Assembly: GCA_902825875.1 (NCBI GenBank) | Contig: CADECP010000015.1 | Coordinates: 1 to 64,000 of the forward strand | Source: an uncultured Acidobacteriota bacterium | GTDB taxonomy: Bacteria > Acidobacteriota > Blastocatellia > RBC074 | Direction: 5' to 3' | Length of the DNA: 64,000 nucleotides | Part shown: positions 30,467 to 38,241 of the stretch, one piece after another | How positions within the stretch are numbered: the stretch's first letter is position 1 | How the letters are laid out: every line of letters starts with the position of its first letter | Notes under the pieces: generated by a model | Told to the model about the DNA's origin: nothing | What the model saw: only the letters and a program-made list of their open reading frames with translations | Database searches by the model: none | Made by a program: the position numbers and the translations under genes

Positions 30467-30610
30467 TTAGGCAGGTCGTTTACGGCCTGTGAAAAAGCAA
30501 AAAACGTTCGCGTCGCGTAGCGACGGCTGAATTTCCTGACAGTATTCAGGCGTCACTACGTGACGCGATTGATTGCCAAATGCTTTGCAGGCCGTAAACG
30601 ACCTGCCTAA
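30467..30610. repeat. Composite palindrome between TPR gene and exporter gene
   Basis: A perfect 23-bp inverted repeat has arms at 30467-30489 and 30588-30610 (centre part GTCGTTTACGGCCTG). Smaller palindromes such as CGTCACTACGTGACG sit inside and outside it, near 30449 and 30551. In RNA this would fold into a long branched hairpin between the TPR gene and the exporter gene, so it may set how much exporter is made, or act as a REP-type element. Confidence 0.75.
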
Positions 30611-30639
30611 ATTCAAAAGCCACTACGTGGCTTAGCTTT

Positions 30640-30683
30640 TCTACGCGGTCAGCCGATCCAGTCTACGCGGTCAGCCGATCCAG
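30640..30683 (-). repeat. 22-bp tandem duplication over the TPR gene stop codon
   Basis: Two identical 22-bp units lie at 30640-30661 and 30662-30683. The inner unit ends the TPR gene (its stop codon is at 30663-30665) and the outer one repeats the same end outside the gene. This is a recent tandem duplication with no effect on the protein. Confidence 0.85.
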
Positions 30684-31529
30684 ATTCGTCCGAACCGCCT
30701 GAAGTTTCGGATGATCGGCGGCAAGCGTCGCTTCAAAAATTGCCAACGCCTGCCGGTAAGCTTCAACTGCTTCTTCACGGCGACCGAGCTTTTTCAGCAG
30801 CACGCCCAGATTATTCAAACCGATGGCGACATCCGGGTGCGACACGCCAAGCAATTTTTCCTTCAGCGCCAATGACCGGCGATAAAGCGGTTCGGACAAT
30901 TCGGCTCGACCAGTGTTGGCGTACAGCGCAGCCAGATTGTTCAGGTTGATGGCAATTTCGTATTCCGCCGAAGCGTCTCCCGCAGCCAGTTGCTTTTCAA
31001 ACAGAGCCAGCACACGGCCGTAAATCGGTTCGGATTCGGCGTACTTGTTTTGCCCGTCCAGCACTCCGGCCAAAGCCGCAAGGTCAGCCGCCAGTTGAGT
31101 TTCCGTCACTCCGGCGCGACCGACTTCCAGAGCTTTTTGGCGGATTTCCACCGCTCGCCTGGCTGCCGGTTCGGCTTCAGCAAAACGTCCTCGCGCGTGA
31201 TCCAGTCCGCCCAGGTTGTGATAAATCGTGGCGACTTCAGGATGCGATTCGCCCAGATGAAAAACGGCCAGTTCCAACGCGCGGCGATAAAGAGCTTCGC
31301 CCGCGTCGAACTGGCCGGAGTATTTGTACAAAATCGCGTGGTTATTGAGCACCGCAATCAACTCCCGCGCCTCGTTGCCAAACGTGGCTTCCGCCAATCC
31401 CAAAGCCTGTTTGAACAAGACTTCGGAATCGGCGTACCTGCCCTGTTCGCGCAACTGGTCGGCGTGGCGAACCAATGCCCAGACCTGCTGTTTGGCATCA
31501 AGTTGAGAGATGTTGCTTGCGGCGCTCAT
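30663..31529 (-). CDS. TPR protein of the HNET-peptide cluster
   Basis: A 288-residue protein made of about five tandem TPR units of the kinesin-light-chain kind (for example SEVLFKQALGLAEATFGNEAREL near 36 and ALYRRALELAVFHLGESHPEVATIYHNLGGLD). No signal peptide or membrane segment is seen, so it is probably cytoplasmic and works as a scaffold. It begins 23 nt after the stop of the four-repeat peptide gene, in the same direction, which indicates a shared transcript. AAAGGTGGGG precedes the ATG at 31529. A role in holding or presenting the peptides is inferred from position only. Confidence 0.85.
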   Translation of the reverse strand: MSAASNISQLDAKQQVWALVRHADQLREQGRYADSEVLFKQALGLAEATFGNEARELIAVLNNHAILYKYSGQFDAGEALYRRALELAVFHLGESHPEVATIYHNLGGLDHARGRFAEAEPAARRAVEIRQKALEVGRAGVTETQLAADLAALAGVLDGQNKYAESEPIYGRVLALFEKQLAAGDASAEYEIAINLNNLAALYANTGRAELSEPLYRRSLALKEKLLGVSHPDVAIGLNNLGVLLKKLGRREEAVEAYRQALAIFEATLAADHPKLQAVRTNLDRLTA

Positions 31530-31552
31530 TTTCTAACCCCACCTTTCGGGAA

Positions 31553-31897
31553 CTAATCCACCACGACCGTTTCGTTGTGTTGAAGCTTGATACCCGGAGC
31601 GATGACGGCTTCGGCTTCTTCGACGGTCAATTCCACTTCCACCGTTTCGTTATGTTGGAGAACCAGAGGCGGCCCTGGAGCGAAAAACTCTTCGGCTTCT
31701 TCGACGGTCAATTCCACTTCCACCGTTTCGTTGTGTTGAAGGCTGACGCCCGGAGCGATGACGGCTTCGGCTTCTTCGACGGTCAATTCCACTTCCACCG
31801 TTTCGTTGTGGTTGAGGTGAATCCCAGGAGCGATGACGGTTTCGGCTTCTTCGACGGTCAATTCGATTTCCAATTGGGTAGGTTCGTTCGTAATCAT
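31553..31897 (-). CDS. Tandem-repeat peptide with four leader-like HNET units
   Basis: A 114-residue acidic peptide composed almost wholly of four repeats. Each has an ExELTVEEAEAVIAPG-type helix followed by a short variable stretch and L-[QN]-HNET; the four units differ only in the variable stretch (for example GIHLN, GVSLQ, GPPLVLQ, GIKLQ). The helix resembles the conserved end of nitrile-hydratase-type RiPP leaders (LxxEELEAV followed by GG), with PG in place of GG. AGGAG lies upstream of ATG 31897. Tandem leader-core units are known in some RiPP precursors; no modifying enzyme is adjacent. A structural acidic repeat protein remains possible. Paralogous to the peptide at 32293-32481. Confidence 0.75.
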   Translation of the reverse strand: MITNEPTQLEIELTVEEAETVIAPGIHLNHNETVEVELTVEEAEAVIAPGVSLQHNETVEVELTVEEAEEFFAPGPPLVLQHNETVEVELTVEEAEAVIAPGIKLQHNETVVVD

Positions 31898-32292
31898 AAG
31901 ACGTGGTCTCCTAATGCTTTAGCGGTTTGAGGGAAAGAGAGCGAAACAGGACGAATCGTCGTCTCGCCCCCTGTTTCGGATGCCGCCGATTGCGTCATCC
32001 AACTGCTAAGGCGGAAGTGAAACTCAAAAACTATCATCGCGGCAAAAAAAATTTCCGCTCCTATTGTTTGAATGTAAGGACACATTTTCAAAACCGGAGG
32101 AACACTGACCGCACTTGTGCGGTGGTCATAAAAATGAAGACTTCTCTGATGTCTGTACACTTTCCCAAATATCCCGTAGCTGTCTCCTTAAAAAGTTTTC
32201 CCCTGCCATTGGAACGGTTCGGCGATCAAACCGAAATCGTGACTCAACGGCAGAGGAAAAGACCGCGTTTTGATTTTGGTTCACCGCGAAAC
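31898..32292 (-). other. 395-bp leader region between the two peptide genes
   Basis: No gene is visible on either strand. On the minus strand it carries a copy of a GATGATAG element (32031-32051) and a GGAGG-like stretch near the peptide start. The region is most likely a promoter and 5' leader for the four-repeat peptide gene. Confidence 0.5.
32031..32051 (-). promoter_or_regulatory. Shared upstream element, copy 1
   Basis: On the minus strand the sequence TTTTTTGCCGCGATGATAG lies 134 nt before the ATG of the four-repeat peptide. A copy with one mismatch in the GC part is found at 32609-32627, at nearly the same distance from the other peptide gene. It could be a promoter box, operator or start of a conserved leader. 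Confidence 0.5.
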
Positions 32293-32481
32293 TTACCGGG
32301 CGTCGCCGACCAATGTCTCGTTGTGGTTCGGCGAAAGAGCCGGAGCGATCACTGCTTCCATCTCTTCGACGCTCAGATCAACTTCCACCGTCTCGTTGTG
32401 GTTGCCGCTGATACCCGGAGCGATCACTGCTTCCATCTCTTCCACGTTCAGTTCGATTTCTTCGGCGTATACGGTTTTCAT
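32293..32481 (-). CDS. Tandem-repeat peptide with two leader-like HNET units
   Basis: A 62-residue acidic peptide. Two repeats are seen, each with an [IV]ExxLxVEEMEAVIAP helix and then a short stretch ending in NHNET; the last residues are LVGDAR. It is a paralogue of the four-repeat peptide at 31553 and keeps the same invariant HNET. AAGGAG lies seven nt before the ATG at 32481. No signal peptide is visible, so export would need a dedicated system, for which the YydH-like fusion downstream is the obvious candidate. Function is not known. Confidence 0.75.
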   Translation of the reverse strand: MKTVYAEEIELNVEEMEAVIAPGISGNHNETVEVDLSVEEMEAVIAPALSPNHNETLVGDAR

Positions 32482-32608
32482 GACATTCTCCTTGTTGGGT
32501 TTGAGTTGGTGGGTTGCGTTCCCGGCGCTCGCCTGTCACCGCTTCCCTATTTTCCGAGAGCCGCTTTCTTTCGCTCCCACCCACAGAAACGCGAAGCATC
32601 AGCGCCAG

Positions 32609-32627
32609 CTATCATCGCCGCAAAAAA
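32609..32627 (-). promoter_or_regulatory. Shared upstream element, copy 2
   Basis: On the minus strand TTTTTTGCGGCGATGATAG lies 128 nt before the ATG of the two-repeat peptide. It differs from copy 1 by one base in the aligned part. It sits in the short region shared with the divergent sigma gene. Confidence 0.5.
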
Positions 32628-32673
32628 TCTTCGACTTTTTTGCCAAACACTTCTGCCTGCTGACCGGCGGGTC

Positions 32674-32679
32674 TATAAT
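32674..32679 (+). promoter_or_regulatory. TATAAT -10 box of the sigma gene
   Basis: A perfect TATAAT lies 46 nt before the ATG at 32726. The -35 position (TTCTGC, 17 nt upstream) is weak, so the promoter may depend on an activator. Confidence 0.45.
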
Positions 32680-32725
32680 CCGCGCGCAGCCCAACATTGC
32701 GGTCAACACAAAACAAGGAGAGGCG

Positions 32726-33307
32726 ATGGCCACAACGTCTCACGAAGTCACAAAACTTCTGGCAGATTGGAGCAATGGCGATCAGTTGGCTTTGGAGCAA
32801 TTGATGCGATTGGTAGAGGGAGAATTGCGCCAGATGGCTCATCGCTATATGGCGTGACAAAATCCAGGCCACACGCTGCAAACCACCGCGCTGATTAACG
32901 AAGCCTTCATCAAACTGGTCGGCCAGTCTGACAAACACTTCCAGAACCGCGAACACTTTTTCGGAGTCGCAGCCAGCGCCATGCGTCACATTCTGGTGGA
33001 TTACGCTCGGTCGAAACAGTACGGCAAACGCGGCGGCGGCGCGCCTGTAGTTTCACTGGACGAAGCCTTGACCGTTACCGAAGAGCGCGCCACAGAGTTG
33101 GTCGCGCTGGACGACGCGCTGAAAGAGCTTGCCAACTTCGACGCGCGCAAAGCTCAAGTGGTGGAACTGCGGTTCTTCGGCGGTTTGAGCGTTGAAGAAA
33201 CCGCAAAAGCTCTGAACACGTCCCAAATTACCGTCATCCGCGATTGGGGCTTCGCAAAGTCCTGGCTACACCGGGAACTCAGCAATAAATACAAAGATGA
33301 ACCCTGA
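32726..33307 (+). pseudogene. ECF sigma factor (TIGR02999-like) with an in-frame TGA
   Basis: A sigma-70 family gene starting at ATG 32726 after AAGGAG. The frame reads LLADWSNGDQLALEQLM, then HRYMA, then TGA at 32855-32857, then continues in the same frame with QNPGHTLQTTALINEAF, HFFGVAASAMRHILVDYAR and the region 4 SVEETAKALNTSQITV up to the stop at 33307. Homologues have an Arg codon where TGA stands, so a single C-to-T change (CGA to TGA) explains it. TGA followed by C is a leaky stop, so limited readthrough cannot be excluded; a sequencing error is also possible. Its end overlaps the kinase start by 11 bp. It would have served as a regulator of this cluster. Confidence 0.85.
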
Positions 33308-35072
33308 ACGCTGGCAACAAATCGAACAGCTTTATCACGAGGCGATTGATCGAACGTCAGGCGAACGCGCCGCGTTTCTCAACAAAGCTTGTGGCGCGGA
33401 CGCCGAACTTCGGCGCGAAGTCGAATCCTTGCTGGCTTCGCACGATGAAGCCGCGAGCTTCATTGAACAGCCGCCTGCGGACATCGTCGCCGGAATGATG
33501 GCAGAAAAGCATTCGATGATTGGCCGCACGCTCGGTCATTACGAACTCACTTCTCTGCTCGGCGCGGGGGGCATGGGCGAAGTTTATCGAGCGCGCGACT
33601 TGAGACTTGACCGAGATGTCGCCGTCAAAATCCTGCCCGAACATCTGGCACAAGACGTTGAAGCTCTTCGCCGATTCGAGCGCGAAGCCAAAGCCGTCGC
33701 CGCTCTCTCGCATCCAAACATTCTTTCGATCTTCGATTTCGGCACGGAAGCTGGCGTCAGTTATGCCGTGATGGAATTGCTGAAAGGCGAAACACTGCGC
33801 GCGCGGCTTCAGCGTGGAGCAATGGATTGGCGTGAAATGGTGGAAATCGGTTCAGCCATTGCCGAAGGCTTGGCGGCGGCTCACGCCAAAAACATCATTC
33901 ACCGCGATTTGAAACCTGAAAACATTTTTTTGACAAACAGCGGTCAAGTGAAGATTCTGGATTTCGGCATTGCTCGTGTGAAGCGTACGATTTCGCCCGA
34001 CGCCGAAACGCTGACGACCTCCATCGAAACAACCAAACACGGTGTGGTGATGGGAACACTCGGTTACATGTCGCCAGAACAGGTGAAAGGTGAAGCGGCG
34101 GAGGCTCCGAGTGACATTTTTTCGTTGGGTTGTGTGTTGTACGAAATGCTCAGCGGCCAACGGCCATTTGTTCGGGCAACGACAGCGGAAATGATCGCAG
34201 CCATTTTGGAGGCCGAGCCAGCGCCATTGACTGGCACAAAGACGAAACTGCCGGCGGAGATTGGACGCATCGTCAACCATTGCCTGCAAAAGAAACCCGA
34301 TGAGCGGTATCAATCGGCGCGCGACCTGACTTTCAACCTGAAGGCTATGCTGACTGGAAAAACGATTTCCGCTCCACTGCCCAAGTCACTTAATCGCCGA
34401 AACCGTTTGGCAATCCGATCTGTCGCAGTTGCTTTGGTCGTGTTGCTCTCGATAACGGCTTGGCTTTTCTGGGGCAACAAGTCAGTTGGAGCCATTGATT
34501 CGCTGGCGATTTTGCCGCTGGTCAACGCCAGCGGAGACGCGAATCTGGACTACCTGAGCGAGGGCATCACTGACGGTTTGATCAACAATTTGTCGCAATT
34601 GCGGCAGTTGCGAGTGATGGCACGAGGCACAGTGTTCAGTTACAAAGACAAAGAAGTTGACCCGCGAAAAGTCGGCAAAGAATTGAAAGTCCGCGCCGTG
34701 CTCAGCGGCAAGATGACGCAGCGCGGAGACACGCTTAGCATTCAAGCCGATCTGGTCAACGCCAGCGATGGTTCGCAAATTTGGGGCGACCGTTACACGC
34801 GCAAACTCACCGACACACAAGCCATTCTGGAAGAAATCGCCCGGCAAATTTCTGAAAAGCTGCGCCTGAGGCTGAGCAGCGATGAACAGCAGCGCGTGAC
34901 CAAACGTCAGACCGAAAACCCGGAGGCCTATCATCTTTATTGGAATGGTCGTTACTATTCGAACCTGTTCACAACCGAAGATTTAAGAAAAGGGATTAAG
35001 CTTATGAATCAGGCGGTCGAGGCTGACCCGACCTACGCTTTAGCTCATGCCGGCCTGTCTGCTTCCTATTAG
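33297..35072 (+). pseudogene. Serine/threonine kinase-TolB-TPR gene truncated in the first TPR
   Basis: A 591-residue paralogue of the kinase at 25107. Kinase G-loop GAGGMGEVYRA near 89, catalytic HRDLKPEN near 203 and DFG near 222 are intact, as are one membrane segment (about 372-393) and the TolB-like part (DSLAILPLVNASGD near 401). The TPR region stops at AHAGLSASY, exactly where the paralogue continues with further repeats, so roughly 270 residues are missing. The cut coincides with the 3' end of an opposing gene that is itself cut short. The kinase domain may still be active. It overlaps the sigma gene by 11 bp, which points to an original sigma-kinase operon. Confidence 0.85.
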
Positions 35073-35672
35073 TCGCATCCGCTCAATATCCTTGCCCATG
35101 AAGAAATCACCCGTGAGGAAACTCAATCCGCCACTGCCGCTGGCCAGACGCGCCTTGTCGCCGTCGTGAACCAAAATCGCGGTTGCGCGCGTCAATCCAT
35201 CATTAAGCAACGCCAGCAGGGTTTCTCGACCGATCAGGTTTTGCGAGCCAGCGTCCTGAATCGCTGCTTCGTCGCTGGCTTTGGCCAACGCCGCGACGCC
35301 ATCACGGATTTTAACTTCGCCCCGCTTTTGCCAAGTGCGCCCAGTCAAGTCTTTGACTGTCACCTGACAGCGATAATCACCATCGGGCAGCCCTTCACCT
35401 TGCTGGTCGCGCAACGGCCAATCAAGCACGCCGCCCGGTTTGAAGTCTGAATCGAAGAGCCTCACATTGCCGGCAGCGAATACTTCAAGTCGCATCTGCG
35501 CGACCGAGACATCGGTCGCAAAGCGCGCCTGCTCGCCTGCCACTGAAACAGTCACGACGGATTTCGCCGGTTGCTCGCGAACAGGTTCGACCGTCTGTGC
35601 TTGCGCGCCGATGGACATGGAAGCCAGTAAAACCATACAAAGTGTGATGGGTCGTTTCCAACTGAAAAGCAT
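35040..35672 (-). pseudogene. Exported tail-fibre-like protein, C-terminus missing
   Basis: A 210-residue remnant. ATG 35672 follows GGGAGG, and a signal peptide is clear (ITLCMVLLASMSIGAQAQ). The middle has a FlgD-like strand pattern (VFAAGNVRLFDSDFKPGG, LPDGDYRCQVTVKDLTG). The last recognisable part, GSGGLSFLTGDFFMGKDIERMRL, is the kind of motif that precedes long repeat or S74-type tails in related acidobacterial proteins, and that tail is absent. After MRL the reading frame runs into sequence that belongs to the truncated kinase on the other strand. The family name is from memory and is not certain; truncation at the junction is directly visible. Confidence 0.65.
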
Positions 35673-35802
35673 AAGTACCTCCCTTTCTGAAGTTGTAGGG
35701 CACGAGAAATGCGCCGGTTTAACATTCGAGCCGAGCCGTACAGCAACCATTGCTGCTTCTCAAACTCTCGCGATGATGATGCGTTGTGCGATGAAATTGC
35801 GG

Positions 35803-36060
35803 TTATCCATTCAGGAACACTGGCCGTGTTAAATCGGGAACACGCTGGCTGAAGCGATTGGCGCCTTGCGTGCATTGCGCGCGTAATCCGAGGGCTTTCG
35901 AGTTGTGAATGGCAATGTGGTAGTTGCGATTAATGGAAATGTAACCGCGCTGTTTGTAAGCGGAGATTACCTGATTGACACGAACTCGCGTCGCGCCAAT
36001 CAATCCGGCTAAATCGCTTTGGGTCAGTCTGAAAGGAATCAGGATATTACCATTGGAATG
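35803..36060 (-). pseudogene. Crp/Fnr regulator C-terminal fragment
   Basis: About 85 residues remain. They align with the winged-helix end of the Crp protein at 24216 (LTQSDLAGLIGATRVRVNQVISAYKQRGYISINRNYHIAIHNS against LTQGDIAALIGASREHINKVIVAYKERG). The upstream cyclic-nucleotide-binding part is gone; at about 36060 the sequence switches to a transposase-like fragment. It lies just behind the truncated tail-fibre-like gene, on the same strand, and there is no plausible start codon with a ribosome binding site. Confidence 0.8.
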
Positions 36061-36062
36061 GT

Positions 36063-36317
36063 AAGCGCGCGGTTTGGATCAAGACGCTTCATGGGGAGTT
36101 TCAATTTCAGACGCAGCGGTTTGGCAGTGGTGAGCAGGCGACGACTTGGTTGGAGCAAAGTGGTCAGGTCTTGTCGGGGCGGATCAGTCGTCGCTTGGGC
36201 GAGGTTGGAGCGTGCTACGCCAATCGAGTGAGTTACGAAGAAGTGGAAGGTTTGATTGAGCGACTGACGGGTGAGCGGCTCAAGTGGATTGGTATGACAG
36301 CCAGTCGGCTGAAGTGA
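36063..36317 (+). pseudogene. Transposase fragment (ISKra4-like)
   Basis: Reading from 36063, 84 codons are open to TGA at 36315-36317. The peptide contains VWIKTLHGEFQFQTQRF, SGRISRRLGEVGACYANRVSYEEV and GLIERLTGERL, a pattern I recognise from the N-terminal region of ISKra4-type transposases. The catalytic part is missing, and no terminal repeats are visible. It begins exactly where the Crp fragment ends, so an insertion or deletion probably removed the front half of that gene. Confidence 0.6.
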
Positions 36318-36614
36318 AGGAATGAGTTGAAGTCCGGCGGGCAGCAAAGCTCTTGGAATTCTCAAGGTTGTTGAACTCAATGGCGAGTGGAATCCAACTT
36401 TGGTTTCCTAAAAACGCCGCTGCCTGACCCATGAAAAATTTACAGGAAGGATTTTTGTGTGCCTACAGTTCCTGGCTGTTTGAATTGTTTGGAAAGATTC
36501 GGGCGATGTTTTTGAATCTCAAGCAGAGCATTCTCAATCGTTCGATCACTCGCGCACTGTTCGTCGGGAAATGTGTGACTGGTGTCAAAATTGGAATGAA
36601 AGAACCTGTGAATT
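36318..36614. other. Intergenic region after the transposase fragment
   Basis: No gene is supported here. A plus-strand open frame (36431-36625) has no recognisable domain, no clear ribosome binding site, and runs into the antisense end of the DUF4197 gene, so it is left out. The stretch is probably leftover mobile-element sequence. Confidence 0.5.
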
Positions 36615-37319
36615 TCAACGTTTGAGTCCGCCGAACACGTCTTTCAAAATGCTGGTAATGCGGGCGGCTGGGTTTTTGCGAATCTTCTTTTCTTCTTCGC
36701 CTACCATAAAGAACAAACCGTCGAGCGCCTTGCCGACGACGTAATCGTCAATGTCCAGCGATTGAGTTTTGGCAAAGGGAATGTCTTTGAACCGGGCGAT
36801 CAGGTCTTTGTATTGTTTGGTCGCGCCGACTTCATCCATCGAACGGGAGATGATCGGGCGAAACGCTGTGGTGATTTGATCCGAAGTTTTGCCTTTGAAG
36901 TATTCCGTCGCGGCGGTGTCGTTGCCAAACAGAATTTTCCGCGCGTCGTCGAAAGTCATCTGCTTGACCGCGTCCACGAAGATTTTGCGAGCTTCGGGTG
37001 CGGCTTTTTCGGCGGCGCGGTTCATGCTCAACACGAAATCATCCACCAACCGGCCTTGCCCGATGGCGCGCAAGCCTTTGCCGACGGTGTTCAATTGCTT
37101 CGGCAGCAAAATCTTGATGGCGGCGTTTTTGAAAAATCCGTCCAGCCGTCCGGTCAGATTGATCGCGTTGCCGGTTCCGATTTGCAGAGCTTCTTTCAGC
37201 CCGGAAATGATCTGGTTGTCGCTCAATTTGCCACGCTGGGCAAAGGCGAAATTGCTTGGCAAAGCCACCGCGCCAACAACAGAAGCCAACGATGCGATAA
37301 AGCGCCTTCTTTCGTTCAT
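36615..37319 (-). CDS. Exported DUF4197 protein
   Basis: A 234-residue protein. The ATG at 37319 follows GGAGA and begins a signal peptide ([25 protein letters not shown]) with two arginines near the start. The rest matches DUF4197: [30 protein letters not shown], a helical middle with [12 protein letters not shown], and the end [24 protein letters not shown]. The domain is all-helical and its role is unknown. No operon partner is clear; a small membrane protein gene lies upstream on the same strand 80 nt away. Confidence 0.88.
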   Translation of the reverse strand: MNERRRFIASLASVVGAVALPSNFAFAQRGKLSDNQIISGLKEALQIGTGNAINLTGRLDGFFKNAAIKILLPKQLNTVGKGLRAIGQGRLVDDFVLSMNRAAEKAAPEARKIFVDAVKQMTFDDARKILFGNDTAATEYFKGKTSDQITTAFRPIISRSMDEVGATKQYKDLIARFKDIPFAKTQSLDIDDYVVGKALDGLFFMVGEEEKKIRKNPAARITSILKDVFGGLKR

Positions 37320-37399
37320 AACGTCTCCGGTTTTGATGAGTTGATTTAGCGGGTGAGCCGAGATTCGCAAATCGCTTTGTGGCCGTCAAGCAGGCTGGC

Positions 37400-37627
37400 C
37401 TAAGTTTCTACGGTTTGGCGTTCACGGCGTGGTAGGGCTTTGGGTGCTTTCGATTCGATCAAGTCTTCGCGCACCTGGCGAAGTTCGATTTCGGTTTCGG
37501 AAAGTTTGCCGAGCACTTCATCCACGGCGACGCGCAAATCCACTGCGGCGGCAACCAAACGGAAAAGAGCTACGCTGATGATGGCGAACTCGGCCAATAA
37601 TGCGAGAACAAAGATTTTGAAGATCAA
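37400..37627 (-). CDS. Small membrane protein with coiled coil
   Basis: A 75-residue protein with one N-terminal membrane helix (residues 2-27, IFKIFVLALLAEFAIISVALF) followed by a charged helix with heptad spacing (VDEVLGKLSETEIELRQVREDL) and a basic tail. No family is recognised. AAGGAGT precedes the ATG at 37627. The size and layout fit the small structural subunits that accompany membrane complexes, but nothing in the neighbourhood ties it to one. Confidence 0.55.
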   Translation of the reverse strand: MIFKIFVLALLAEFAIISVALFRLVAAAVDLRVAVDEVLGKLSETEIELRQVREDLIESKAPKALPRRERQTVET

Positions 37628-37809
37628 ACCGGTACTCCTTGGTTTCCATCAGTTGGGGGATGGGGATAAGCGAACGACAACGAATCGCCCGGCTTTACGG
37701 CTGCCCGGCGAATTTTGTCTGTTCATTGTTGATGAGATTTCCGGCTGCTTTGCTGCGAAATGGCTGGGAGCGGTTGCCTTGCGGCTGAGGATTTAATGAA
37801 GTCCTGGTT

Positions 37810-38241
37810 TTACAGGAATACTTCAACCGGTACGTGGAAGAATTCAGCCAATGCTTTTGCGTTCGCTTTGCTGATGCCGCGCTTGCCGTTGACGATTTCG
37901 GACGTGACGCTTTTGGAATTCAGCACCGGCCACAAATCGCTTTGCTTCAGGTCACGAGCCGCCATCAACTCGGTCAAGACTTCCTGCGGCGTAGCCTGTT
38001 CCGGCTGATACACGCGCTGTTCATATTCCTGAATCAAATGAACGAGCAGTTTCAACAGCGCGTCTTCTTCAGGAGAGGCGTCGTTTTCTTTTTTGAATAG
38101 TTTTTCAGTGAACGCGAGGAGGCGCTTATGCTGTTCTTCAGTCTCGATTCTTACAGGCAATGCGGCAGCCAGAAGTTCCGCATAAATCTGGGGGTTAAGT
38201 CTCACAATCCTTTTTCCACTTGTCTTTGTCGTATTCGGCAT
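37810..38241 (-). CDS. higA: HigA-type antitoxin
   Basis: A 143-residue antitoxin with a C-terminal HTH (residues about 90-140: EVLTELMAARDLKQSDLWPVLNSKSVTSEIVNGKRGISKANAKALAEFF). The N-terminal 85 residues are helical and acidic and would bind the toxin. It lies downstream of the HigB-like toxin gene, which is the toxin-first order typical of higBA, and the two genes overlap by 47 bp. The complex probably binds the palindrome at 38607-38633 to repress its own operon. Confidence 0.85.
   Translation of the reverse strand: MPNTTKTSGKRIVRLNPQIYAELLAAALPVRIETEEQHKRLLAFTEKLFKKENDASPEEDALLKLLVHLIQEYEQRVYQPEQATPQEVLTELMAARDLKQSDLWPVLNSKSVTSEIVNGKRGISKANAKALAEFFHVPVEVFL

Noticed and set aside
32726-32857. 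Selenocysteine or a changed genetic code to explain TGA in the sigma gene
   Set aside because: No hairpin of the SECIS type is evident, Arg is expected at this place, and TGA is a normal stop in neighbouring genes.
36431-36625. A 64-codon plus-strand open frame as a gene
   Set aside because: No ribosome binding site or family, and it runs into the end of the DUF4197 gene.
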